Shown piece after piece: positions 17,225 to 25,268 of a stretch of 64,000 nt of DNA. The notes under the pieces were generated by a model. That model made no database searches, was not told the origin of the DNA, and saw nothing but the letters and a program-made list of their open reading frames with translations. How positions within the stretch are numbered: the first letter of the stretch is position 1; each line of letters opens with the position of its first letter. This stretch comes from an uncultured Lachnospiraceae bacterium (GTDB taxonomy: Bacteria > Bacillota > Clostridia > Lachnospirales > Lachnospiraceae), in the NCBI GenBank assembly GCA_947174505.1, contig CAMWJF010000013.1, positions 1-64,000 on the forward strand, in the 5' to 3' direction. Both the position numbers and the translations under genes were made by a program.

Positions 17225-18595
17225 ATGGAACAGAATAGCTTTTCTGAAATCACTCCCGAAATTGTGCGGCTTGCAAATATGAGCGAACAGGCCGGCATTA
17301 TTGATACGGATCTATTCACAAAATTTGACGTAAAGCGCGGCTTAAGGGATTTGAACGGTAAGGGCGTACTGGCCGGTTTAACAAACATTTCCGATGTGCG
17401 CGCCAACAAAATCGTGGACGGCGTACAGGTACCTACCCACGGTAAACTCTTCTACCGGGGATATAATGTCAAGGATCTGGTGGACGGTTTTTCTGCGGAC
17501 GGCCGTTTCGGCTTTGAGGAAGTCACCTATCTTCTTTTATTTGACAAGCTTCCAAATGAGAAGGAACTGGAGGATTTTACAAAGCTTTTAAACAGCTACC
17601 GCTCCCTGCCTACCAGTTTTGTGCGCGATATTATCATGAAAGCGCCCAGCAACGACATGATGAACACGTTAGCCAGATGTGTGCTGACGCTCTACTCCTA
17701 TGATGACAGAGCCGACGACACTTCCCTTCCCAATGTGCTCAGACAGTGCCTGCAGCTGATCGCGCTGTTCCCGATGCTTTCCATCTACGGCTATCAGGCT
17801 TACAATCACTACCACAATGGGGAAAGTCTCTACATACACCAGCCCCAGCCGGATCTGTCAAATGCGGAGAACATTTTACATATTCTGCGCCCGGACAATA
17901 AATATACGCCTCTGGAGGCAAGGGTTCTGGATATTGCGCTGATCCTGCATATGGAGCACGGCGGCGGTAATAACTCTTCCTTTACCACCCATGTGGTTAC
18001 CTCCTCCCTGACGGACACCTATTCCGTTATCGCGGCAGCCATCGGCTCCCTGAAAGGCCCACGCCACGGCGGCGCCAATATCAAAGTGGTGAAGATGTTT
18101 GAGGAAATGAAGCAGGAGGTCTCCGACTGGAGCAATGAGGGACAGGTGGCTGATTATTTGAAAAAACTGCTCCACAAAGAAGCCTTTGACCATGCAGGAC
18201 TGATCTACGGTGTAGGACATGCAGTATACTCGAAATCCGATCCCCGTGCCGTTATCTTTAAATCCTTTGTGGAGAGGCTGTCCCAGGAAAAAGGGCTGCA
18301 TGAGGAATTTGCACTCTATAACCTTGTGGAGAGACTGTCTCCTGAACTGATCGCGGAAGAGCGTCCCATCTACAAAGGCGTCAACGTCAACGTGGACTTC
18401 TATTCCGGTTTCGTTTACAGCATGCTGAACCTGCCGATGGAGCTTTACACACCGATCTTCGCCATCGCCAGAATCGTTGGCTGGAGCGCACACCGCATGG
18501 AGGAGCTTGCAAACAACGGCAAGATCATCCGTCCCGCCTACAAGACTATATGCGTGGACAGGGATTATACGGCACTCGGGAAACGTACAAGTTAA
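17225..18595 (+). CDS. gltA: Citrate synthase
   Basis: Condenses acetyl-CoA and oxaloacetate to citrate. The product has 456 residues. Family sites are visible: HGGGNNSSFTTHV, GPRHGGANIKVVKMFEEM, GVGHAVYSKSDPRA and VNVDFYSGFVYSMLNLP, containing the catalytic His residues and the terminal substrate-binding stretch. The long form with an N-terminal extension (about 60 residues before the core) is common in Clostridia. ATG at 17225 has AAAGGAGG nine bases upstream; the open frame upstream of it starts with TTG and lacks a binding site. No aconitase or isocitrate dehydrogenase is next to it. A terminator shared with thrC follows. Confidence 0.95.
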   Translation: MEQNSFSEITPEIVRLANMSEQAGIIDTDLFTKFDVKRGLRDLNGKGVLAGLTNISDVRANKIVDGVQVPTHGKLFYRGYNVKDLVDGFSADGRFGFEEVTYLLLFDKLPNEKELEDFTKLLNSYRSLPTSFVRDIIMKAPSNDMMNTLARCVLTLYSYDDRADDTSLPNVLRQCLQLIALFPMLSIYGYQAYNHYHNGESLYIHQPQPDLSNAENILHILRPDNKYTPLEARVLDIALILHMEHGGGNNSSFTTHVVTSSLTDTYSVIAAAIGSLKGPRHGGANIKVVKMFEEMKQEVSDWSNEGQVADYLKKLLHKEAFDHAGLIYGVGHAVYSKSDPRAVIFKSFVERLSQEKGLHEEFALYNLVERLSPELIAEERPIYKGVNVNVDFYSGFVYSMLNLPMELYTPIFAIARIVGWSAHRMEELANNGKIIRPAYKTICVDRDYTALGKRTS

Positions 18596-18633
18596 TAAAA
18601 CTGCCGATCAGAGCATTTTCCCGTATCGAAAGC

Positions 18634-18669
18634 AAAAAGGAGAGCAGAGTTTCTGCCCTCCTTTTTTAT
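18634..18669. terminator. Bidirectional terminator between gltA and thrC
   Basis: AAAAAGGAGAGCAGA and TCTGCCCTCCTTTTTT pair around a short loop. The plus strand ends in T6 and the minus strand also ends in T5, so it can serve gltA and the convergent thrC. Confidence 0.85.
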
Positions 18670-18679
18670 TCTCCCGCTC

Positions 18680-20170
18680 CTACCCGATGCCGAGAAACTG
18701 TTTCACAACCGCCTTCATCTCCGTCCTGTCGCACACGTGATCGTGCAGCACCGGCGCGGTACGGATTTCTTCAATGGCCATCGGCACGGCCACATTACCG
18801 ATCTTTGACAGTTCATCAACCAGCTCGAAATCACCCATAGCGTCGTATTTCGGATCGATGGCGTTCATGACGCTTCTGGTAAACTTGAAGGGACTTGCCG
18901 TGGAGGCGATCACAGTCTTCGTCTGATCCTTCGTGTCAGCCACATATTTCTGATAAACCGCACTCGCCACCGCCGTATGGGTATCCAACACATAGCCCGT
19001 ATTTTCATACATCGCTTTGATTCTGTCCGCCGTCTCCGCTTCATCCGCAAAATTCCCGTAGAAATCGGTGAGCTGCTCTCTCATTTTTGCTGTGATCTGA
19101 TAACTGCCCTGCTCGGACAGGCTCTTCATCATAGCGGCGTTCTTCTCCGGGTCACTGCCCGCAATACGGTAGATCAGTCTCTCCAGATTGCTGGAAATCA
19201 GAATATCCATGGAAGGAGAGCTTGTCAGCTTAAACTCCCGGTTCCTGTCATAATCTCCCGTCTGGAAGAAATCATAAAGCACTTTATTTTCATTGGAGGC
19301 ACAGATCAGCTTACCTAACGGTACACCCATATTCTTCGCGTAAAAGGCCGCCAGAATGTTTCCGAAGTTTCCGGTGGGAACGACCACATTTATCTTTTCC
19401 CCGTCCTGAATCTTCCCTTCTTTCAAAAGCTGTGCGTAAGCATACACATAATAGACCACCTGGGGCACCAGCCGACCGATATTGATGGAATTGGCCGAGG
19501 AAAACTGTAAGCCGTGCCCGGTCATCTCTTCTGCCAGCTCCTTATCGTTGAAAAGCGCTTTCACGCCAGTCTGGGCGTCATCAAAATTACCATGGATGCC
19601 GACCACAAAAGTATTATCCCCCTTCTGGGTTACCATCTGCTTCTCCTGAATCGGGCTGACACCGTTCTTCGGATAAAACACGATAATCTTCGTGCCCGCA
19701 ACATTCGCAAACCCTGCCAGAGCCGCCTTGCCCGTGTCGCCGGAAGTGGCCGTCAGGATCACGATCTCGTTCTCCACATGGTTCTTCTTTGCGGAAGTAG
19801 TCATCAGATGGGGCAGAATAGACAGCGCCATATCCTTAAACGCGATGGTCGCCCCGTGGAACAGTTCCAGATAATAAGCGCCCTCCGCTTCCACAAGAGG
19901 CGCGATTACCTCCGTGTCAAATTTGGCGTCGTAAGCCCGAGCGATACAGGTCTTTAGCTCCTCCTCCGTAAAATCCGTAAGAAACAGCTTCATCACTTCA
20001 TAGGCCGTCTCCTGATAGCTTTTGTCCGCAAGCTCCTGCATGGTGCAGGCAAGCGCCGGGATGTGATCCGGCACAAACAGTCCCCCGTCCTCCGACAGAC
20101 CCTTTAAAATAGCACGGGAAGCCGTAATCTTTTCCCTTCCGTCCCTGGTGCTGCTGTATAAAACTTCCAT
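18680..20170 (-). CDS. thrC: Threonine synthase
   Basis: PLP enzyme that turns O-phosphohomoserine into threonine. 496 residues, the long bacterial/fungal form: N-terminal YSSTRDGREKITASRAILKG, then LSEDGGLFVPDHIP, the PLP-binding Lys in HGATIAFKDMALS, the phosphate-binding loop TATSGDTGKAALAGF and NIGRLVPQVVYYVYAY. The ATG at 20170 is preceded by AAAAAGG. It is transcribed alone; no hom or thrB is adjacent. The 205-base leader contains several GC-rich hairpins but no T-box sequence. Confidence 0.95.
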   Translation of the reverse strand: MEVLYSSTRDGREKITASRAILKGLSEDGGLFVPDHIPALACTMQELADKSYQETAYEVMKLFLTDFTEEELKTCIARAYDAKFDTEVIAPLVEAEGAYYLELFHGATIAFKDMALSILPHLMTTSAKKNHVENEIVILTATSGDTGKAALAGFANVAGTKIIVFYPKNGVSPIQEKQMVTQKGDNTFVVGIHGNFDDAQTGVKALFNDKELAEEMTGHGLQFSSANSINIGRLVPQVVYYVYAYAQLLKEGKIQDGEKINVVVPTGNFGNILAAFYAKNMGVPLGKLICASNENKVLYDFFQTGDYDRNREFKLTSSPSMDILISSNLERLIYRIAGSDPEKNAAMMKSLSEQGSYQITAKMREQLTDFYGNFADEAETADRIKAMYENTGYVLDTHTAVASAVYQKYVADTKDQTKTVIASTASPFKFTRSVMNAIDPKYDAMGDFELVDELSKIGNVAVPMAIEEIRTAPVLHDHVCDRTEMKAVVKQFLGIG

Positions 20171-20340
20171 CCTTTTTCCATACCTTTCTTCTTATGCGTG
20201 CATTCAGTCAAACCGCAGTGCAAGCCCGCAAGCCTCTGTCTTTCCCCGCTTACATGCCTCACCGGCACCGTGTTCTCGAAGCGGCACCCACGCAGTTAAT
20301 GCCATCGGCATTTACCGCGACTGCTTCATTGCCAATTTGA

Positions 20341-20369
20341 ATGTTAACACACTTTCAAGGCGCACGCAA
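20341..20369 (-). promoter_or_regulatory. Candidate promoter of thrC
   Basis: TTGCGT (20364-20369), a 17-base spacer and TAACAT (20341-20346) on the minus strand. It is weaker than the other promoters listed. The leader between it and thrC (20171-20340) folds into GC-rich hairpins, for example AATGCCGATGGCATT, and carries no obvious leader peptide. Confidence 0.45.
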
Positions 20370-20375
20370 TATTTC

Positions 20376-20996
20376 TTACAAGAAGAATTCATGGTGTCCG
20401 TAGGAAAAAAGTCTGGTAAGCTTTCTGTCAAACCATTTGAGCTTGTCGGAATCTGCCTTTTCGCGGGCGCAGAAATACAACGCTCCCCGGGAAATATCTT
20501 CTCCGTACAGGGCGCGCTCCACCGCCTCCACCGTATCATCACTGACACGGACATTCTGGTATCTGCCGTCCACTGTGGGCGAAAACTGGGCGATTCCCTG
20601 TTCCTTCTGCATGACCACCTGAAACACCGTATCAGGGAACAGCTCGTTATTCACCCTGTTTAAAACCACATTGGCCACCAGAAGCTTGCCATCCTGATCC
20701 TCGCCGCCTGCCTCCGCTTCCACAATCCGAAGAAGCGCATCATAGTCCTTGTCCGACAGCTGATACTTCTTCGTCTGTTCCAGTACCTCGTAATCTACCA
20801 CTCTCTGTCCGGAAGATACGCTTTCCAGCATCTCTACAAAACTCTGCTTATCTTCCTCCATCGACGCGTCCAGGTATTCCATACGGAAAGCAGGCTTGGC
20901 CGATATCCGATCAATCTTCAGCTCCCTGACGCAGAGCCACGATGATAATATGGTCATCCCCGCCAAAAAGAAGCCAGTAATATATTTCCTGTACAT
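20376..20996 (-). CDS. SleB/CwlJ-type cell wall hydrolase
   Basis: 206 residues with one N-terminal membrane helix or signal (about 5-23, YITGFFLAGMTILSSWLCV) and a C-terminal Hydrolase_2 domain (about 85-200) as in the spore-cortex lytic enzymes SleB and CwlJ. Visible motifs: the catalytic Glu in LLRIVEAEAGGEDQDGKLLV, ANVVLNRVNN, FPDTVFQVVMQ and QFSPTVDGRY, then ALYFCARE. It probably cuts muropeptides during germination or cell-wall turnover. The start at 20996 is chosen because GGAGG lies five bases upstream; the earlier TTG and ATG in frame lie within or before that site. Confidence 0.88.
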   Translation of the reverse strand: MYRKYITGFFLAGMTILSSWLCVRELKIDRISAKPAFRMEYLDASMEEDKQSFVEMLESVSSGQRVVDYEVLEQTKKYQLSDKDYDALLRIVEAEAGGEDQDGKLLVANVVLNRVNNELFPDTVFQVVMQKEQGIAQFSPTVDGRYQNVRVSDDTVEAVERALYGEDISRGALYFCAREKADSDKLKWFDRKLTRLFSYGHHEFFL

Positions 20997-21095
20997 CTCT
21001 TCCTCCATAGTCAAAGCAGTTTACTGTTTGAAACACTGTGACTCATCTGGCTGCTATCATATTCTATGCAGAAAACAGGAAAAATATTTCTGAAT

Positions 21096-21123
21096 TTGTT
21101 TTTTTTCTCAAAAATGGTACAAT
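21096..21123 (+). promoter_or_regulatory. Promoter of the AP2/HNH-like gene
   Basis: TTGTTT (21096-21101), a 16-base spacer and TACAAT (21118-21123), with the ribosome binding site AAAGGAGG ten bases later, so the leader is very short. Confidence 0.6.
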
Positions 21124-21145
21124 TACTTAAAAGGAGGAGCGGCCC

Positions 21146-21943
21146 ATGAACCAGCCATTACCGGGCGTATATACGGCAAAGCGCAAGGACGGAACCATAT
21201 ACTTTCGCGCTTCATTAACTTATCGCAATAAGCACATCAGTCTCGGCAGCCACAGCGACATGCAAAAAGCGCATGAGATCTACCGCATAGCCTCTGCGCT
21301 CATAAATGATTCTGCCATCCGGCTGGACGACTATCAGGAAGACTCTCCTCTCGCCTTCGGCAAATGGGTCTGTCTCATTAATTTCCGGGACAACGGGCTT
21401 TATTTTTCCTCGCCCATTTATATCCGTCCCCGCTTTTTTTACTATTACTTTTCTCCGGCCGAATTTTTTATTTTCGACAAGGATGATCTGTTCTATTATT
21501 CCTCCCGCAGAATTTCCAGACGCGGCGGCCATTATTTCGTGGCCGACTATGGCATGCAGATCAATATCATGAGCCGCTACGGCATCAAAAATTACGCCGT
21601 AGAAGGCCGGGACTACCGTTTCATCAACGGTAACCGAAATGACCTGCGCTATGAAAATATCGAAATCTTCAACCGCTTTCACGGCGTAAGCGCCGTACAG
21701 GAAAAGGGCCGCACCAGATATCTTGTTAAAATTCATGTAAAGGGCTATGTCAGGGTAGGCACCTACGACACGGAAACGGAGGCCGCCATCGCCTACAACA
21801 AAGCCATCGACCTGTTAAAAAAAGCCGGTGTAGACAAGGCATATACCCCCAATTACATGGAAGGAATATCTCCCGATGTCTACGCCGGCCTATATCATTC
21901 CATTCAGGTTTCTCCCCGCCTTCTGGATTACCGCTCCGAATAG
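21146..21943 (+). CDS. AP2-domain protein with a degenerate HNH-like core
   Basis: 265 residues. The C-terminal block (about 190-230, TRYLVKIHVKGYVRVGTY then DTETEAAIAYNKAIDLL) has the AP2 pattern of a three-stranded sheet plus helix, a DNA-binding fold found in bacterial HNH homing nucleases and integrases. The middle (about 140-180) keeps the tail of an HNH_3 nuclease (FINGNRNDLRYENIEIFNR) but Tyr-Arg-Phe stands where HNH enzymes have the metal-binding Asp-His, so cutting is unlikely. The N-terminus (about 7-50, GVYTAKRKDGTIYFRASL then KHISLGSHSDMQKAHEIYRIA) looks like a second, weaker AP2-type unit. It is probably a DNA-binding protein tamed from a mobile nuclease; targets are unknown. It ends inside the end of the convergent GH25 gene (16-base overlap). 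Confidence 0.7.
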   Translation: MNQPLPGVYTAKRKDGTIYFRASLTYRNKHISLGSHSDMQKAHEIYRIASALINDSAIRLDDYQEDSPLAFGKWVCLINFRDNGLYFSSPIYIRPRFFYYYFSPAEFFIFDKDDLFYYSSRRISRRGGHYFVADYGMQINIMSRYGIKNYAVEGRDYRFINGNRNDLRYENIEIFNRFHGVSAVQEKGRTRYLVKIHVKGYVRVGTYDTETEAAIAYNKAIDLLKKAGVDKAYTPNYMEGISPDVYAGLYHSIQVSPRLLDYRSE

Positions 21944-23097
21944 CTGACAAAGCAGATATTTAAATCCGCGCTGCCGTCTATGCCGTTTAGCACGCCGTCC
22001 GTATTATACTGCCACATGGCATAACGGTAAGGATAATCCGGAATCTCCTCTTCCTGGGAAAGCCACACATCATAATCCTGCAGCTTTGTCAGATCCACTT
22101 CTTTCAGCAGCCATTCCTTATCCCCGTAAATCATGGGCACATAGCCTGCCGCCCTGACTGCGTCCAGAAAACTCACCGTGACCGTCGTCTTATCCTCCCG
22201 GCCAAGTCCCTCGATTCTAGACTTGTCATTGGAAACAAACCCCATATTAAAGGCAATCGGATATTTCACATGCGCCCTGTAAGGCTCCAGGTTCTGTACC
22301 ACAAAATTCGCCTCCTGAACAGCCTCGTCCTGAGAAATAGCCTGAGAATAAAAATAAATGCCCACATCAAGCTGGGCTTCAATTGCCCCCTCGATATTCT
22401 CCTTGAAATTCTCATCCAGCGTGATCTGCCCCGTACTGTAACCCCGGCTTCCGAGACGGATCATCACATAATCCACCCCCGCCGCCTTCAGGCTCGGAAA
22501 ATAGACCTTCCCCGTATGCTTGGAAATATCCACGCCCACATAGGAGGTCTCTCTGCCGTTTTCCATATACCGCTTCAGCCCGGCCTTATCCTCCATCTTG
22601 GTAAAATCAAAGGTGTTTTTGGTCAGATAAGGGCTTATTAACACCCATTCCTCCGTGCCGTCCCGGTTTGTAACCAGCGTATGCTTTCCGTCTGTGGCCG
22701 GGTCGTTCTGCAGTTCCTCCTCCTTCTGTCTTTCGTTTTCCTTCTCCCGCTCAGCCTTTTCGGTATAAGGATTTTTAGACACCGCATTACCCTGTTCACC
22801 CGTCTCAGGCTTCTCATCCTCATCCTCTTCCGGGTACATATCCCAGAAATCCAGATCCTCCGCACGAAGCTTTGGGGCCGCTTCTTCCTCCTGGGCCGCA
22901 GCAAGCTCCTCCTGCTTCACCGCTTCCTCCTTCTGCTCCTGTACCTCCCGCAGATATTCGCTGCCCCCACGTTTGCTGTCGTTTCCCCTGAATACGGCAA
23001 ACAGGACAATCAGGACAAAAGCAGATACGCCGATCACCATGTAAATCAGGGAAGGGCCCACGCCGCCCCCTGCTTCCTCTTCTCCCGGCAACTTCAT
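21928..23097 (-). CDS. Membrane-anchored GH25-fold protein lacking catalytic residues
   Basis: 389 residues: a membrane helix (about 15-36), a charged Glu/Lys-rich linker to about 135, then a GH25 lysozyme fold (about 185-385). The fold shows YVGVDISKHTG, VDYVMIRLGSRGYSTG, DVGIYFYSQAISQDEAVQEA and GIDGSADLNIC. In active GH25 enzymes the strand after the YPV/I signature carries a catalytic D-x-E. Here it reads YPIAFNMGF, so Asp is replaced by Asn (about 284) and Glu by Gly (about 286). The first Asp (about 190) is kept. The protein may bind rather than cut peptidoglycan. The start could also be ATG 23121, which has no binding site; 23097 has AAAGGA about 11 bases upstream. Confidence 0.8.
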   Translation of the reverse strand: MKLPGEEEAGGGVGPSLIYMVIGVSAFVLIVLFAVFRGNDSKRGGSEYLREVQEQKEEAVKQEELAAAQEEEAAPKLRAEDLDFWDMYPEEDEDEKPETGEQGNAVSKNPYTEKAEREKENERQKEEELQNDPATDGKHTLVTNRDGTEEWVLISPYLTKNTFDFTKMEDKAGLKRYMENGRETSYVGVDISKHTGKVYFPSLKAAGVDYVMIRLGSRGYSTGQITLDENFKENIEGAIEAQLDVGIYFYSQAISQDEAVQEANFVVQNLEPYRAHVKYPIAFNMGFVSNDKSRIEGLGREDKTTVTVSFLDAVRAAGYVPMIYGDKEWLLKEVDLTKLQDYDVWLSQEEEIPDYPYRYAMWQYNTDGVLNGIDGSADLNICFVSYSER

Positions 23098-23118
23098 ATT
23101 GTGGTCATTCCTTTCTCC

Positions 23119-23178
23119 CATGTGAAATCCAGTACTTCCAGGTCAGCTCAGCCGCGCTTTAAAAAGTACTTCTCACAT
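23119..23178. repeat. Intergenic hairpin element, copy 1 (partial, single hairpin)
   Basis: ATGTGAAATCCAGTACTT pairs with AAAGTACTTCTCACAT, the same arm pattern (GTGAxA...GTACTT / AAGTACTTxTCAC) as the six other copies. The smaller GGCATTCTC-type hairpin is missing here. It lies just upstream of the GH25-fold gene. Confidence 0.55.
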
Positions 23179-23286
23179 TATTTTACTGTATTTTCATCCG
23201 AAGATATGATACCATGATATCTGGGAAATGGCAACTTTGCAGCATAAAATTAATATTCAGGGATTACGGTCCGAAAGGTTCCTTCT

Positions 23287-24123
23287 ATGAAAGATTCCAT
23301 ACGCGAAAGTCTCAGCTATTGGGGACTGTACATGAAAATGCTCCAAGTCAAAAAGGAAGTCAGGCCGCAGGCTGTATCCTTCGGGAACGACAGACAGCAG
23401 TATTTCTTATACTATGAGCCGAATCACGTGACAAGCGATAAAGTGATTGTCTGGGTGCATGGCGGCGGATGGAATGCCGGATCACCGAAACTGTTTGATT
23501 TTGTCGGACAATGTGTCGCCGGAAACGGTTACCGCTTCCTCTCCCTTGGGTACAGGCTTTCACCTAAAAACAAATACCCCTGCCAGATCGAAGATGTATG
23601 CGGAGGCTATAACGCGGCCATCGCCTTTTTGAATAAAAAGGGAATGGATACTTCAAAAATCGTGATATCCGGCCCGTCTGCCGGCGCACATTTATCCGCC
23701 ATTCTCTGCTGCAGCAAGAAAATACAGGAACAGTATGACGTTGACATTTCCCATGTGATCGGATTCATCGGTGTCGGCGGCCCTTACAGCTTTTCCGGTA
23801 AGCAGTCCCTGTCGGTGCGGCTTCTTCTGGATCAGTTGTTTGCAAAAGGCTACAACCGAACACAGGGCGAACCATGTGCTCTCATGACAAAGAGCGCCAT
23901 CCCCATGCTGCTGATACAAAGTAAACATGACGGACTGATCGCCTATTCCTGCGCGGAAGATTTTTATAATAAAGCGCAGGCGCTTGGAAACCAGTGTGAG
24001 CTCTATTCTGTGACAGACAAAAAGAACACACATTCATGGTATACGGCCGGCATGTTTCTGGAAACGCGGGAGACGAATCAGGGGCTTGATAAATTCTTTA
24101 CATGGATCGAAAATGTATCCTGA
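23287..24123 (+). CDS. Alpha/beta hydrolase (esterase family)
   Basis: 278 residues with no signal peptide, so cytosolic. The oxyanion motif HGGGW (WVHGGGWNAGS), the nucleophile elbow GPSAG with catalytic Ser (VISGPSAGAHLSAI), the acid Asp in SKHDGLIAYS and the terminal His in NTHSWYTAG all fit the hormone-sensitive-lipase/BD-FAE group of carboxylesterases. The substrate is not known. ATG 23287 has AAAGG eight bases upstream. It stands 85 bases before apbE in the same direction, so the two may be co-transcribed, though no functional link is apparent. Confidence 0.85.
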   Translation: MKDSIRESLSYWGLYMKMLQVKKEVRPQAVSFGNDRQQYFLYYEPNHVTSDKVIVWVHGGGWNAGSPKLFDFVGQCVAGNGYRFLSLGYRLSPKNKYPCQIEDVCGGYNAAIAFLNKKGMDTSKIVISGPSAGAHLSAILCCSKKIQEQYDVDISHVIGFIGVGGPYSFSGKQSLSVRLLLDQLFAKGYNRTQGEPCALMTKSAIPMLLIQSKHDGLIAYSCAEDFYNKAQALGNQCELYSVTDKKNTHSWYTAGMFLETRETNQGLDKFFTWIENVS

Positions 24124-24208
24124 TCGTATCTTCTGATGCGGTGGGGTTTTCGGTCATACACCAGCACAACATTGCACTGTCATAAAAGCATTTCGGAATG
24201 GAGCGCAC

Positions 24209-25258
24209 ATGAGACCACTTAGCAAAATAAAACATAAAGCACATATTGTATGGCCAATGGCGGCCCTTACCCTGGTTCTTTCCCTGACTTTTGCCATACT
24301 GACAGGCTGTGCCCGCAAAACCGAACCGATCTCCCGGACAGGCTTCTACTTCGACACGGTCGTGCAGATTACCCTGTATGACACGGAAGATGAAACGGTT
24401 TTGGACGGCTGCTTTGCACTGGCGGAAAAATATGAAAATCTTTTCAGCGCCACGGAGGAAGGCTCTGATGTGTGGAAGATCAATCACGGAAACGGAGAGA
24501 CCGTCACGGTGTCGGATGAGACCGTCCAGCTTTTAGTGACGGCGACAGACTATGCCAATACGACGGGAGGACGAATAGACCCTACTATCCGCCCGGTCAG
24601 CGAACTTTGGGACTTCGGCTCCGAAGGAAACGCCCATGTGCCGGAAGACGCCTCCATCAAGGAGGCGCTCTCCCACGTCTCCTATGACAACATCCGTTTT
24701 GGCACAGCCCCATCAGACGAGACCGGTGATCCCGTCTACCGCACGGTTACACTGACCGACCGGGAGGCTGCCGTCGATCTGGGGTTTATCGCCAAGGGTT
24801 ATATCGCGGACAAAATGAAGGAATATCTGCTCTCCCAGAATGTAAAAAGCGCCTGCATCAGTCTGGGCGGCAATGTGCTTGCAGTTGGTGAAAAGCCGGA
24901 CGGCTCCCCCTTCCGCATCGGCATCCAGGAGCCGTTTGCCGAGTCAGGAAAGTCTCTGGACACCATTGAAATCAGGGATACCTCCGTGGTAACCTCCGGG
25001 ATCTATGAACGCTGTTTCTATCAAGACAATGTGCTCTACCACCACGTTCTTGACACGGCCACCGGCTATCCTGTGGAAAATGAGCTGGCCGGAGTGACTA
25101 TTATCTGCGATTCCTCCGTGAAAGCCGACGCCCTTTCCACCTCATGCCTCTGTCTGGGTCTGGAGGAAGGACGCCGCTTCCTTGACGCGCAGAAGGACGT
25201 GGCATATCTGCTCATTACAAGGGACGGAACGCAGTACCGATCCCCCAATTTTCCCTAA
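24209..25258 (+). CDS. apbE: FAD:protein FMN transferase, lipoprotein
   Basis: 349 residues. An N-terminal signal with the lipobox LTGC (Cys about 34) puts it on the outer face of the membrane. The ApbE fold shows FYFDTVVQITLYD, the Mg/FAD region VDLGFIAKGYIADKM, ISLGGNVLAVGEKPDGSPF, and DTSVVTSGIYERCF then HVLDTATGYPV with the metal-binding Asp/Thr. The enzyme attaches FMN from FAD to Thr in S(T)GAT-type motifs. RnfG and RnfD, encoded at 48-50 kb of this window, carry such motifs and are the likely substrates. Start has GGAG five bases upstream. Confidence 0.93.
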   Translation: MRPLSKIKHKAHIVWPMAALTLVLSLTFAILTGCARKTEPISRTGFYFDTVVQITLYDTEDETVLDGCFALAEKYENLFSATEEGSDVWKINHGNGETVTVSDETVQLLVTATDYANTTGGRIDPTIRPVSELWDFGSEGNAHVPEDASIKEALSHVSYDNIRFGTAPSDETGDPVYRTVTLTDREAAVDLGFIAKGYIADKMKEYLLSQNVKSACISLGGNVLAVGEKPDGSPFRIGIQEPFAESGKSLDTIEIRDTSVVTSGIYERCFYQDNVLYHHVLDTATGYPVENELAGVTIICDSSVKADALSTSCLCLGLEEGRRFLDAQKDVAYLLITRDGTQYRSPNFP

Positions 25259-25268
25259 AATTAATCCC

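Noticed and set aside
20171-20340. T-box or riboswitch upstream of thrC
   Set aside because: There is no T-box sequence, no terminator with T-run and no leader peptide rich in Thr or Ile. Only GC-rich hairpins are seen.
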